In this document: piece by piece, positions 1 to 9,600 of the stretch
Layout of the letters: each line of letters starts with the position of its first letter
How positions within the stretch are numbered: position 1 is the stretch's first letter
Assembly (NCBI GenBank): GCA_050747245.1
Contig: JBOGNO010000004.1
Location: 62,001 to 126,000 of the forward strand
Length of the DNA: 64,000 nucleotides
From: JBOGNO01 sp050747245
Lineage (GTDB): Bacteria; Acidobacteriota; Terriglobia; Acidiferrales; UBA7541
Direction: 5' to 3'
Program-made: the position numbers and the translations under genes
The notes under the pieces: generated by a model
What the model was told of the DNA's origin: nothing
Databases searched by the model: none
What the model saw: the letters and a program-made list of their open reading frames with translations, nothing else

Positions 1-38
1 GCCTTCCTTTCCATTTCATGCGTCTTCGAATACATTTC

Positions 39-1205
39 CTACTCCGCCGCTGAGAGCAATTCGACGAAAGCCTCATTCGAAATCGCCAGCCGCGCGGGAG
101 CCAATCGGCCGCGCGACCCTTCGATCTCCACCAAGCCTCGATAACGAAGAGCATCAAGCCGCCCGCGCAGCTTTACATTGTATCGGGATTCAATTCGCTC
201 GATGTCGATTCCCTCGAGCTGACGCAATCCCAGGAAGAGTTCTTCGTCGAGCGCTTGCTCTTCCGAAAGCTCCTCTCTCTGCTCCACGGGCAGTCTCCCC
301 TGCTGTATGGATTGAGCGTACTCCGCCGGGTCGTGGACATTCGCCCATCGTACCCGGCCGTCAAATGAATGCGCGCCCGCTCCAAACCCCAAGTACTTTT
401 CGCGCCGCCAGTATTTTGAATTGTGCTTCGAGCGGAATCCCGCGAACGCCCAGTTGGATATTTCATAGTGCTGGCAGGATGCGGCTGCTAGACGATCGCA
501 TGCGCGCTCATAAAATTCTGCCATCGCGTCATCGCTCGGGAGCGCGCTTGCACTGTACCGGCTTCCTCCCGCAAGAACTTCCCTTCCGAGGCGGCTGCCT
601 TCATCAATCTCCATCAGATAAATCGAGACGTGCTCCGGCCGGATGCGCAGCAGCTCATCGAGCGAATGCTCCCAACTCTCGCGCGTCTGATGGGGCAATC
701 CGGCAATCAAATCCAGGCTGATGTTTTGAAATCCTGCGGCTCGTAACTGGACACATGCCGAGAAAATGTCCGCGCGCCGGTGCACTCGTCCGGCTGCTTG
801 AAGTTCCCGGTCATTGAATGATTGCGCGCCCATGCTGATGCGATTGATCCCTGCGCTGCGCCACGCGTTTGCCTTTTCGGATGTAATCGTTTCTGGGTCT
901 GCCTCCAGTGTCACTTCCGAAAGTTCGCATGAAAAACTGCGACAAGCCGTTTGGAGAATTTGGGCTAGCGAGTCCGGGTGCAGAAGGCTGGGAGTGCCTC
1001 CCCCAATGTAAACCGTATCCACAATTTCGCCTGCCACGCCGCCGACGTTCGCGGTTTCGTAGAGGCGCGCGTGCTGCGACAGTTCAGCGCAGACCGCGGT
1101 GACGTACGGCGCGAACAGGCTGTTTGAGAACACGCCGGTATGAAAGTTGCAGTAGGTGCACTTTGTCTGGCAAAACGGAACTTGAATGTAGATGCCCAGG
1201 CTCAC
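39..1205 (-). CDS. hemW: HemW-like radical SAM protein (heme chaperone)
   Basis: This 388-residue protein belongs to the HemN/HemW branch of the radical SAM family. The CxxxCxxC cluster ligands are C12, C16 and C19 at the extreme N-terminus, followed by the YIGGGTPS motif near residue 70, as in HemW. Characterised HemW proteins bind heme and deliver it to respiratory enzymes; older annotations call them oxygen-independent coproporphyrinogen III oxidases. The short N-terminus before the cysteines and the total length fit HemW better than the longer HemN. The start is GTG, which places the first cysteine at the usual position. It is transcribed leftward, 93 bp downstream of the aldolase gene, and its stop lies close to the window edge. 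Confidence 0.9.
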   Translation of the reverse strand: MSLGIYIQVPFCQTKCTYCNFHTGVFSNSLFAPYVTAVCAELSQHARLYETANVGGVAGEIVDTVYIGGGTPSLLHPDSLAQILQTACRSFSCELSEVTLEADPETITSEKANAWRSAGINRISMGAQSFNDRELQAAGRVHRRADIFSACVQLRAAGFQNISLDLIAGLPHQTRESWEHSLDELLRIRPEHVSIYLMEIDEGSRLGREVLAGGSRYSASALPSDDAMAEFYERACDRLAAASCQHYEISNWAFAGFRSKHNSKYWRREKYLGFGAGAHSFDGRVRWANVHDPAEYAQSIQQGRLPVEQREELSEEQALDEELFLGLRQLEGIDIERIESRYNVKLRGRLDALRYRGLVEIEGSRGRLAPARLAISNEAFVELLSAAE

Positions 1206-1298
1206 TGGAACCAGCTTATCATCAGCGCCGCTGCGAAGAACTCGCGCCGAGCGGCCAATAAAATTTGCGAGAAAATTTTCGAATCCGCGCGCCCTCGC

Positions 1299-2318
1299 TC
1301 AGTCGCCTAGCGCCGCGACGGAAGCGGCGCCGTAAAATCCATACCACGGCTTGGCGGCCGTGAGGCGCTTGTTCACATTCTCGATGTTCTTGACGCCGGT
1401 GTCCTGGAGCCAGTCTTCGAGAGCTTTGGCGCCCTGCTTTGCGTACACGGGAATTCCTTCCATCCACGTGGCACGGCCGCAAAGAACGCCGGAAAAATTG
1501 GTTCCTGCCTCGGAGGTGAGCTCCAGAGTTTCCTGAAAGACTTCGTTGCTGACGCCCGCGGAAAGATAAATGAACGGTCTCTTCGCGACCGCGGCGGCTT
1601 TGCGGAAATAATCCTTGGCTTCATCGCGGGAATACGCGGAAGGCCCTTTGCAGGCGCGCGAGCCCGCGACGAAGGCCATGTTGATGGGCACTTCGACTTT
1701 CAGCACGTCCACCTGATAACGGTCCTTGGAAAATTCCGCCATGCTGCCCATCACTCTTTCAGGCTTCTTGCGCGCGTACTCGATGGACTTCTCGTCGGCG
1801 CCTTCTTCGTAGGTCACGAATTCGAGAAAGAAGGGCACGTCGGCGCCTGCGCACTCGTTTCCGATGCGCTCGATCCATGCGTGCTTGATGTCGTTCACCG
1901 CGGGCGGATCAAAGGGCGTGTAGTAAAGAAGAATCTTGATGCAATCGGCGCCCGCTTCCATCAGGCGCTTCACCGACCAATTGTCGAGAAGGTCGGGCAG
2001 GCGCCCCACTTTGGTGTTGTCGTAGCCGGTGGCTTCGTATGCGAGAAGCAGGCCCGCGTTCTTCGAGCGCTGTTTTGCGGACGGCAATCCGAATTCCGGG
2101 TCGAGAAGAATCGCGCTGGCATGCGGCGTCAGGACACGCGTGACAGCCGATTTGAATTCCGTGAGCATGTCGGCCGTGACGGCGCTCTTTTCCACGCCGC
2201 GTTCCTTGGCGATGGCGTTGCGCAAAGAGCCGCGCTGATCCATGGCCGCCGCGGCGATGACTCCGCGCGAATCCGCAACCGCCTGCATGCCCTTCTTTTT
2301 TCCAGGAGTGATTTTCAT
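1299..2318 (-). CDS. lacD: Tagatose 1,6-diphosphate aldolase-type class I aldolase (LacD family)
   Basis: The 339-residue product matches the LacD family of Schiff-base aldolases, which cleave tagatose 1,6-bisphosphate to dihydroxyacetone phosphate and glyceraldehyde 3-phosphate and also act on other hexose bisphosphates. The N-terminal AAAMDQRGSL motif is typical, and K207 in VDVLKVEVP aligns with the catalytic lysine known from streptococcal LacD (K205). A GGAGGACATCTC Shine-Dalgarno region directly precedes the ATG, which fixes the start. No other lactose or galactitol pathway gene lies nearby, so the physiological substrate is uncertain; the enzyme may serve as a general sugar-bisphosphate aldolase. 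Confidence 0.85.
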   Translation of the reverse strand: MKITPGKKKGMQAVADSRGVIAAAAMDQRGSLRNAIAKERGVEKSAVTADMLTEFKSAVTRVLTPHASAILLDPEFGLPSAKQRSKNAGLLLAYEATGYDNTKVGRLPDLLDNWSVKRLMEAGADCIKILLYYTPFDPPAVNDIKHAWIERIGNECAGADVPFFLEFVTYEEGADEKSIEYARKKPERVMGSMAEFSKDRYQVDVLKVEVPINMAFVAGSRACKGPSAYSRDEAKDYFRKAAAVAKRPFIYLSAGVSNEVFQETLELTSEAGTNFSGVLCGRATWMEGIPVYAKQGAKALEDWLQDTGVKNIENVNKRLTAAKPWYGFYGAASVAALGD

Positions 2319-2794
2319 GAGATGTCCTCCGCGAATGTTTTCGACCGGGGCGTTCGACGGCGCATTCTAGCACGGCTTGCGGCGGAGTGAACTAGAGAAC
2401 GCGGCGCGGCGGCTGGAGCCCTACTGCTTCGCAATTCTGGCGCGAGAGCGGAGGCAGTTTTGGGGCGAAAACTTGAAAAGTTAACTCTGTGTTTTGTCTC
2501 GATTAGACTTGGGAGTCTCCCTTTGTTTTCAATGAGTTGCGAGGTGGCCAGTTCTTTGAGTGTTGCGGGCAGAATTGGGGTGAAATTCGGCGTTTGCCGG
2601 CGTGTGACTGTGCTTCTTTGCTCCGAGTTGATCTGGATTGCTACTGAACTCCCCCTCTTGAAAACGGCATCAGCGTCAATCGCTTACATTTTAACACATG
2701 TCTTGGACTCGCTCCATTTCCTAACCGTCCCCGGTAGTGTCCTAATTTGGTTTGTAACTTATGTCACCGGAACGCGGACAATTTAATCAATTAG
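2319..2794. other. Intergenic stretch with partial dispersed repeat and one TIR
   Basis: This 476-bp gap between the LacD gene and the DUF486 gene has no convincing gene. It is visibly richer in A/T than its neighbours. It holds a partial copy of the TCTAATCGAGACACA repeat (2495-2540, inverted) and the left arm of the 19-bp inverted repeat that boxes the DUF486 gene (2733-2751). A plus-strand frame at 2460-2786 is open but has no recognisable domain and runs through repeat sequence. Confidence 0.6.
2495..2540 (-). repeat. Partial copy (A) of the TCTAATCGAGACACA dispersed repeat
   Basis: Read on the minus strand, this stretch shows TCATTGAAAACAAA followed by a single TCTAATCGAGACA box, the same order as in the second half of the fuller copies near 21.1 kb and 51.0 kb. 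The first box and the promoter part are missing or diverged. It looks like a decayed copy. Confidence 0.5.
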
Positions 2795-3198
2795 CTACAA
2801 TTTCCCCCAGAAACCGAACACCACAGCGCCGACCAGAAACAGAAATGACACGGCATGGTTCCATTTAATGCCCTCGCCGAGATACCACCACGCGAAGACC
2901 ACGAACACGCATAGCGTGATCACCTCCTGAATGATTTTCAACTGAAACACTGTGAATTCGGCATAGCCGATGCGATTCGCGGGGACTTGGAAACAGTATT
3001 CGGCGAAGGCAATCAGCCAACTCACTACGATCACGGCAAGAAGCGGGGCCTTGCGGTATTTCAAGTGACCATACCAGGCGATTGTCATGAAGATGTTCGA
3101 GCAGACTAGAAGTAGGATGGTTTTCATAGCCCGAATCGTACCACCTTGCCAATCCGGAGGTCCTTTTCGCACTGAATAGACCAAATTAGGACACTACC
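2733..3198. mobile_element. Possible mobile cassette: DUF486 gene between perfect 19-bp inverted repeats
   Basis: The sequence GGTAGTGTCCTAATTTGGT at 2733-2751 is repeated exactly in inverted orientation at 3180-3198. The two arms enclose only the small DUF486 membrane-protein gene, giving a 466-bp unit. No transposase lies inside and no target-site duplication is obvious next to the arms. The arrangement resembles a MITE-like or IS-derived passenger cassette, but two oppositely oriented solo IS ends are also possible. Confidence 0.4.
2795..3127 (-). CDS. DUF486 / DMT-superfamily small membrane protein
   Basis: The 110-residue product is almost entirely hydrophobic, with about four predicted membrane helices, and resembles the DUF486 family placed in the drug/metabolite transporter superfamily. 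Function in this family is not established; a small transporter is plausible. I chose the internal ATG at 3127 (MKTILLL) rather than the upstream start at 3184, because the extra 19 residues are charged and would run into the flanking inverted repeat, and because the hydrophobic helix starts right after this methionine. The gene is enclosed by the 19-bp inverted repeats, which suggests it moved as a unit. Confidence 0.75.
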   Translation of the reverse strand: MKTILLLVCSNIFMTIAWYGHLKYRKAPLLAVIVVSWLIAFAEYCFQVPANRIGYAEFTVFQLKIIQEVITLCVFVVFAWWYLGEGIKWNHAVSFLFLVGAVVFGFWGKL

Positions 3199-3274
3199 AC
3201 CCTCCCCGAAACTGCAAAATGTTTGAGCGCACCAATCCCCGCGGCGATCCGAACGGAGGACGACTTAAGTTCAG

Positions 3275-3892
3275 CTAGAACGTGGGATTTTCTTTGCGCT
3301 TGTCCATGCCGCTTTTGGTTTGAGCATTCATTTTGCCGGGATCAATCGCCCACATCAAAGTGGGCGTGCCCATTGGAATGCTGTCCTTGTGCGTGTCCCA
3401 CACGTGCCAAGTCTTGCCATGCGTAGATCGGATCATCTGCAAGACACCCTTCTTCTGATCATCGGACATCCCCGGGAGGTCGAGCATTCCGCTATCAACC
3501 TCACCATCGTGTGGGTGCCAGTATTTCTTCTCGGTATCCGGCAAGGTTTGAAATACCTTGTCGGAAATAATGTGCTCGATGCCGATCAGATGTGCGGCCT
3601 TGGTGTTGCCGTCGTACACGACACACTGAATCAGATCTTCATTGAGCGCTTGGCAGTAGTGCGTAACGCGCATTTGCATCTGCTTCTCTGCGGGAAGATC
3701 GGCGTCGCGCTTGGAATTGTGGAAGCCGTCCACGTAAATCTGAAGCTGCTCGACCGGAATCCGGGACTGACCGACGGACTTGGACTCCTGTGTCTCCTTC
3801 GTTGGAGTCTTCGCATCGGTTTGCGCCGCGAGCGGCGAACAAGCGACTGACGCAAGCATAAAAGCAAGGCCCATTCTCAGGAACATTCTCAT
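3275..3892 (-). CDS. Secreted DUF1264 (OBAP-type) protein
   Basis: The 205-residue product starts with a signal peptide (positive start, hydrophobic stretch to about residue 20, LAAQ cleavage-like site). The rest matches DUF1264, the family of plant oil-body-associated proteins that also occurs in bacteria. Visible family traits are THYCQALNEDLIQC, LIGIEHIIS and the YWHPHDGEVDSG segment. The bacterial role is unknown. The gene stands alone on the minus strand, 128 bp downstream of bshC. A cysteine sits in the signal region (SVAC), but the -3 residue does not fit a good lipobox, so I do not call it a lipoprotein. Confidence 0.75.
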   Translation of the reverse strand: MRMFLRMGLAFMLASVACSPLAAQTDAKTPTKETQESKSVGQSRIPVEQLQIYVDGFHNSKRDADLPAEKQMQMRVTHYCQALNEDLIQCVVYDGNTKAAHLIGIEHIISDKVFQTLPDTEKKYWHPHDGEVDSGMLDLPGMSDDQKKGVLQMIRSTHGKTWHVWDTHKDSIPMGTPTLMWAIDPGKMNAQTKSGMDKRKENPTF

Positions 3893-4020
3893 CGTCGCCT
3901 CCTCAGTGAAATGGATGGGGGTAACCGGGGGCCTGACCGCGAAACATCTGCACTCAATCGGCGGATTCTAAAAGGATGAAAGCGCGCGTGTCAATGATGG
4001 CTAGTTCCCTGCGCTACAGC

Positions 4021-5631
4021 TCAGAGAAAAAGAAGGGTGTGCTGCGCGGGAGATTCGAGAGCGCGGGAGGAGAGAAGATCGAAAAGTTCGGGGCCGTGGA
4101 GCGCGAGGAAGGGCAAGAGTGAGAGCGAGCGCTCCTGTAGGGCGCGGTTCGGGTAGAGCGCTTCGGCCAGGATTCGTTCGTCACGACTGAGCAATCCCGT
4201 GCGAAAATTTTCCGCGTCGCCCGCTTTGCGCCGAAGCTTTGAAAATTGATAAAGCATTTTTAGTTCGGCCGTCGTGACGGCGCCGGCGAGACTCTTATCG
4301 AGGCGCGCAACCGGAGCGCGCAGTTTACGCAGTAAATCGCGCATCGCTTTTTCGTCGCGCTCGAAGCGCGAGCGCAGGCCGCGTGGCAGAAACTCCAGCG
4401 CCATGCGCGAGTGCAGATGCTGCTTGCCGCGCAGGACGTCGCGGAATTCAATCTTGTATTTGTTCAGAAGCCGGGCGAGGCGCGGTTCGATGAGGGTAAA
4501 ACTCGCACGCGGCGCGGTGGCCGGCATGCGCACTCCCAGGCGCGCGTAGACGACGGAAGCTTGCGCAAAATAAGCGATCTCCGCGGGGCCAGCGATATAG
4601 GTCGCGGTGGGAAACAGGGCATCCTGCACGACGGGGCGCAACAAAACATTCGGCGTAAACAATTCAGGCTGCGACTCGAGGTTCGCGAGCAGGTCCGCGC
4701 GAGTGAAGCGCTCGCCTCCGGCGATGAATTCGCCGTTCTTGCGGCGTAGCGGCTCGCGGCGGCCGCGGACGCTCATGAAAAGCAGCGTGCTCGATTCTGC
4801 AATTTTCACTTGCGCATGGAAGCCAGCGCGCTCGAGTTTTTTTGAGCGCGCGATCAAATCGCTAGCGAGCGGATCGGCCTCTTCGATGGCGCGTCGGTAA
4901 ATTCCCTCCGAAAGGCGGTGCACGCGCGGGTCGAGGGGATCGAAAAACAGGATGCCGCGGCCGCGCAGGATTGTGGACATGAGCTTGCCGAAAGCCGAGC
5001 CGAAATTTTCCGCGGGCCGATAAGTTTCACGAAGGGCCGCAGCAATTTCGAGGGCAAATGGGCCTTCGAGGGCCGACGCGGCAGCTTCCGCGGCTTGCGT
5101 GACAGCGTCGCCGAGCGCGACTTCACCGGCGCGGTGGCCAAGATCGCTTTCCTTCGCGGGAATTTCAAGCCGCGTGAGGCCTGCGCGGCGCGGCCAGAAG
5201 CAATGATTGATTTCCGCGAGATCGTGATCTTCGGTGGCCAGCCAGAAAATCGGAACCGTTTCCACTCCCGCGTCCGAGAGTTTTTTCGCCCATGCCGCGG
5301 CAGTAATCGCTTTGTAGAAACTGTAGGCCGGGCCGCCGAAAAGGCCTACCTGCTGGCCGGTGACGATAGCCGCAGCGCCCGCCGCGAAACGCGCCAGATT
5401 TTTCTCCGCGCTTTCATCAGCGCCGAATCGCCGGCTTTGTTCACGCAGGATTTCGACGAGGGCGCGGCGCGTTTCGGGCGAGATTTTTGCTTCGCGCGCG
5501 GAGGCAAGCACACCATTTTCGCTGGGCGGATGCGCATAATACGCGCCGACTTTCGCGAAATCCTCAAGAAATGTGGAAAAAAGCTTGGTGGAGTGGGGAA
5601 TTTCGCGGAAGCCGATACAGTCGAACTCCAT
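4021..5631 (-). CDS. bshC: Bacillithiol biosynthesis cysteine-adding enzyme BshC
   Basis: The 536-residue protein matches BshC, the putative last enzyme of bacillithiol synthesis, which joins cysteine to glucosaminyl-malate; the B. subtilis protein has a very similar length. The family core VTGQQVGLFGGPAYSFYKA and the segments IFWLATEDHDLAEI and GPAEIAYFAQ are visible, followed by a helical C-terminal region. I use the ATG at 5631 (MEFDCIGF) rather than a TTG 13 codons upstream, because the family starts near this point. The gene follows the dapA-like gene by 51 bp and probably ends the long hrcA-to-bshC gene train. bshA and bshB are not in the window. Its presence suggests bacillithiol is used as low-molecular-weight thiol. 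Confidence 0.93.
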   Translation of the reverse strand: MEFDCIGFREIPHSTKLFSTFLEDFAKVGAYYAHPPSENGVLASAREAKISPETRRALVEILREQSRRFGADESAEKNLARFAAGAAAIVTGQQVGLFGGPAYSFYKAITAAAWAKKLSDAGVETVPIFWLATEDHDLAEINHCFWPRRAGLTRLEIPAKESDLGHRAGEVALGDAVTQAAEAAASALEGPFALEIAAALRETYRPAENFGSAFGKLMSTILRGRGILFFDPLDPRVHRLSEGIYRRAIEEADPLASDLIARSKKLERAGFHAQVKIAESSTLLFMSVRGRREPLRRKNGEFIAGGERFTRADLLANLESQPELFTPNVLLRPVVQDALFPTATYIAGPAEIAYFAQASVVYARLGVRMPATAPRASFTLIEPRLARLLNKYKIEFRDVLRGKQHLHSRMALEFLPRGLRSRFERDEKAMRDLLRKLRAPVARLDKSLAGAVTTAELKMLYQFSKLRRKAGDAENFRTGLLSRDERILAEALYPNRALQERSLSLLPFLALHGPELFDLLSSRALESPAQHTLLFL

Positions 5632-5682
5632 GGAGTTTTGGATGATACACGCAGGAAAAGGAAGCAGCAACCGAGGCCGAAA

Positions 5683-6579
5683 CTAGCTCGCGGGCGATGT
5701 GACGGCGGAGGCGCGGGCAAGGGCGTCGTCAACTTCGCGCTTGGCGGTTTCGTCGGGCGGGAGGAGCGGAAGGCGCGCAAGGCCTCCATAGTATCCGAGC
5801 TTGTCGAGCGCGTATTTAAGGGCGGCGATGCCGCGGCTGGAAGCGACGGCGGAAAATGGCTCGAGGGCTTCCTGCAACTGCTGCGCCCGAGCGAGGCGGC
5901 CAGAGCGCGCGGCTTCGTAGAGATCCACACATAGTTCCGGCAGCGCGCACGCCACGGCAAGAATCGCTCCGATGGCGCCCTTTTCAAGCGAAGCGTAAAG
6001 CGTCTTCGCGGAGCCGACGAGGGTTTGGAAATTCCGCGGCGCGGCGGCGATGATTTTGGCCACGCCGGCGACGTCGCCCGAGCTGTCTTTCATCCCGATG
6101 ATATTCGGATGTGCCGCGAGGCGCGCCACGAGCGGGGCTTCGACGGTGTAGCCAGTAAAAATCGGGACGGAATAGATAAGGACGGGAATTTTGGCAGCGT
6201 CGGCGACGCGCAGGAAGTGCGCGGCTTCGGCTTCGAGCGTCATCTGCGGCCGGTAATAGCTGGGCGTGCGCACGAGAGCCGCGTGATAGCCCAGCGCAGC
6301 TGCGCGATTGGTGTGCTCGATGGTCTCGAGCGTGGATTCGGCGCCCGTGCCTGCGATGAGAGTCTTGTCCAGCGAAGCTGCGTCACGCACCGTCGCCCAG
6401 ATACGTTCGATCTCAGGCCAGGTGAGGAGCACGGATTCGCCCGTCGAACCGTTGGCAACGAATCCCGCGAGGCGCGTTTTGTTGTAGCGCGCGATGTTGC
6501 TGCTGAGGTGTTCCAAGGCAAGCGATCCATCCGCCGCGAAGGGCGCCGTGACCGGAGGAAAAATGCCGTGAAGATTCAT
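5683..6579 (-). CDS. Dihydrodipicolinate synthase / N-acetylneuraminate lyase family aldolase
   Basis: The 298-residue TIM-barrel enzyme belongs to the class I aldolase superfamily of DapA. The GSTGES motif near residue 43, the tyrosine in VLIYSVP and the Schiff-base lysine in IIGMKDSSGD are all present. The substrate cannot be read from sequence: the family includes DapA, N-acetylneuraminate lyase and 4-hydroxy-2-oxoglutarate aldolase, and the GSTGE motif (not GTTGE) and lack of lysine-pathway neighbours leave the last option open. The ATG at 6579 (MNLHGIFPPVTAPF) is the family start; the upstream open frame overlaps the carB 3' end and is not family-like. It lies 26 bp after carB. Confidence 0.85.
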   Translation of the reverse strand: MNLHGIFPPVTAPFAADGSLALEHLSSNIARYNKTRLAGFVANGSTGESVLLTWPEIERIWATVRDAASLDKTLIAGTGAESTLETIEHTNRAAALGYHAALVRTPSYYRPQMTLEAEAAHFLRVADAAKIPVLIYSVPIFTGYTVEAPLVARLAAHPNIIGMKDSSGDVAGVAKIIAAAPRNFQTLVGSAKTLYASLEKGAIGAILAVACALPELCVDLYEAARSGRLARAQQLQEALEPFSAVASSRGIAALKYALDKLGYYGGLARLPLLPPDETAKREVDDALARASAVTSPAS

Positions 6580-6605
6580 GACCGGAAATTGTAGCGCAAT
6601 CGTTC

Positions 6606-9600
6606 CTAATCCGCGGGAGCGGAATTGCTCCGCGCCGCTTTTTCGGCGTGCAGATCCTGCAGCGCGCTGACTTCCTGCGATGGCCCGGTGAGCGCGCTGA
6701 TTCCGCGCGCGGCGGCGTGCGCGGCCGAAAGCGTGGTGATGCACGGAACGTTGTAGCGCACCGCAGCGCGGCGAATGGATTTTTCGTCGTAAAAGGATTC
6801 CCGGCCGAGCGGCGTATTGATGACCAGATCGACTTTGGCAGTCTTGATGAGGTCCACGATGTTGGGCCGGCCTTCGTTGACTTTATAAACCGCTTCGACT
6901 TCGAGGCCCGCGGACTTGAGCGCCTGCGCCGTGCCCCGCGTGGCCAGAATCTTCAATCCGGCAGCGGCGAGTTCCCTGCCAAGCGCGACCACATGGCGCT
7001 TGTCGTGATCATTGACGCTGATGAAGACGGTTCCCTCGCGAGGCAGATGCTGCCCCGCGGCGAGCTGCGCTTTAGCAAATGCGAGGCCATAATTCTTCGA
7101 GATGCCCATTACTTCGCCGGTCGAATGCATTTCCGGGCCGAGAATGGTATCCACGCCGCGGAATTTGTTGAACGGAAACACGGGCGACTTCACGGCATAA
7201 AAATCGTGCACGGTCAGCTCGGCAACTCCATTGGCGCGGGAAATCGGAAGATTCATTTCCGCGAGCTTGCGCCCGGTCATCAATCGCGCGGCCATTTTCG
7301 CCAGCGGCACGCCGGTGGCTTTGCTGACGTAGGGCACGGTGCGCGAGGCCCGCGGATTCACTTCGAGCACATACACGGTGTCGCGCTGGATGGCGTACTG
7401 CACGTTCATCAAGCCAACCACTTTGAGCGCACGCGCGAGGCGCGCCGTGTAATCGCGGATGGCATCGAGCACCGCAGGCTTGAGCGTCACCGAAGGAAGT
7501 ACGCAGGAGGAATCGCCGGAGTGAATTCCCGCCTCCTCGATGTGTTCCATAATTCCGGCGATGACCACGTCCGTGCCGTCGGCGAGCGCGTCCACGTCCA
7601 CTTCCGTGGCGCTTTCGAGAAATTGATCGATGAGCACGGGCCGCGAGCCGCTGGCGCCGCCCATGCGCGCCGCCTGTGCCACGTATTCCTCCACCGTTTT
7701 CAGATCGTAGGCAATTACCATGGCGCGGCCGCCCAGCACATAACTGGGCCGCACCAGCACCGGCAGGCCGATTTGCGCAGCCACGCGCGCGGCTTCTTCC
7801 GGCGAAGTGGCCGTGCCGTTGCGCGGCTGCGGAATCTGCAATTCCTCCAGAAGCTTGCCGAATTGCCGGCGGTCTTCCGCGAGATCAATATTTTCCGGGT
7901 CGGTGCCGATGATTTTCGCGCCATTGCGTTTCAGATCGAGCGCCAGATTGAGCGGCGTCTGCCCGCCGAATTGCACGATCACGCCCTGCGGCTTCTCGCA
8001 GGCGATCACCGCGAGCACGTCTTCGAGCGTGAGCGGCTCGAAATACAGCCGATCCGAGGTGTCGTAATCGGTCGAGACGGTTTCCGGATTGCAATTCACC
8101 ATCACGGTCTCGAAGCCGTCTTCCTTCAGCGCGAAAGAGGCGTGACAGCAGCAGTAATCGAACTCGATGCCCTGCCCGATGCGGTTGGGCCCGCTGCCGA
8201 GAATTAAAATCTTCGGCCTTTCGGTGGCATCCGATTCGTCTTCGTCCTCGTACGTCGAGTAGAGATACGGAGTGAAGGATTCAAATTCCGCGGCACAGGT
8301 ATCCACGCGCTTAAAAACCGGATTCACTTCCAGGCGCGCGCGCTGCAAACGCACGGCCGAGGGAGTCGTATTCCAGATTTGCGCGAGGTGCTCATCGCTC
8401 GTGCCCGCGCGCTTGGAGCGCAGGAGCAAATCGCGCGAAACGGTTTCGAGCGTCGTCTGCGCGAGCTGACTGTCGAGCTGCACCATCGCCACAATGCGCC
8501 GGATGAACCACGGATCTATTTTCGTGAGCGAGCAGACTTCTTCTGAAGTCACTCCGCGCTCGAGCGCCGCGAAAATCCAGTGAATGCGGTCCGGGCCGGG
8601 CACGCTCAATTTTTCACGAAGCATCGCCGGAGCTGCTTCGGCCGGCGCGCGCCAGGGAGTGTGCGGCTCGAGCGCGCGCATGCCCTTGCCGAGTGCTTCG
8701 TCAAACGTCCGCCCGATGGCCATCACTTCGCCGACCGATTTCATTTGGGTCGAAAGGGTGGTGTCCGCTCCCAAGAATTTTTCGAATTGCCATTTCGGAA
8801 TTTTTACGACCACGTAGTCAATGGCCGGCTCGAAGCACGAAGGCGTTTTCTGGGTGATGTCGTTCGGAATTTCATCGAGCGTCAGGCCCACGGCCAGGCG
8901 CGCCGCGATCTTCGCGATGGGAAAGCCGGTGGCCTTGCTGGCGAGCGCGGAGCTTCGCGACACGCGCGGATTCATCTCGATCACCACCATGCGCCCCGTT
9001 TCCGGATGCACTGCGAATTGGATATTCGAGCCGCCTGTTTCGACACCCACTTCGCGAATGATGGCCGCGGACGCGTCGCGCATGCGCTGATATTCCTTGT
9101 CGGTAAGCGTTTGCGCGGGAGCCACGGTGATGGAATCGCCGGTGTGGATCCCCATAGGATCGAAATTTTCAATCGAGCAAATCACCACGAAGTTGTCGCG
9201 CACGTCGCGCATCACTTCGAGCTCAAATTCCTTCCAGCCGAGCACGGATTCTTCGATGAGCGCTTCGTGCACGGGGCTGGCATCGAGGGCGCGCGCAATG
9301 GCGTCCGCAAATTCCTCGCGGTTGTAGGCGATCGAGCCGCCCGTTCCGCCCAGCGTGAACGAGGGGCGAATCACCACCGGATAGCCCAGCTCGTCGGCAA
9401 GCTTCGTCGCCAGCACGGGATTATTCACCAGCGCGGATGCGGGCACCTCGAGGCCGACTCTGCGGCACGCGTCCTTGAATCGCAAGCGGTCCTCCGCGAT
9501 TTGAATGGCGCGGAGCGAAGCGCCGATCAGCTTCACGCCGTATTTTTCTAGCAGGCCGCATTCGGCGAGCTCTACGGCGAGATTCAGTCCCGTTTGTCCG

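Noticed and set aside
2460..2786. 108-codon plus-strand frame with hydrophobic stretches
   Set aside because: It runs through repeat copy A and an inverted-repeat arm, has no good ribosome-binding site and matches no family I know.
5683..6744. Long dapA-like frame starting at 6744
   Set aside because: The extra 55 residues are Arg-rich, overlap the carB coding end and lie before the family start at 6579.
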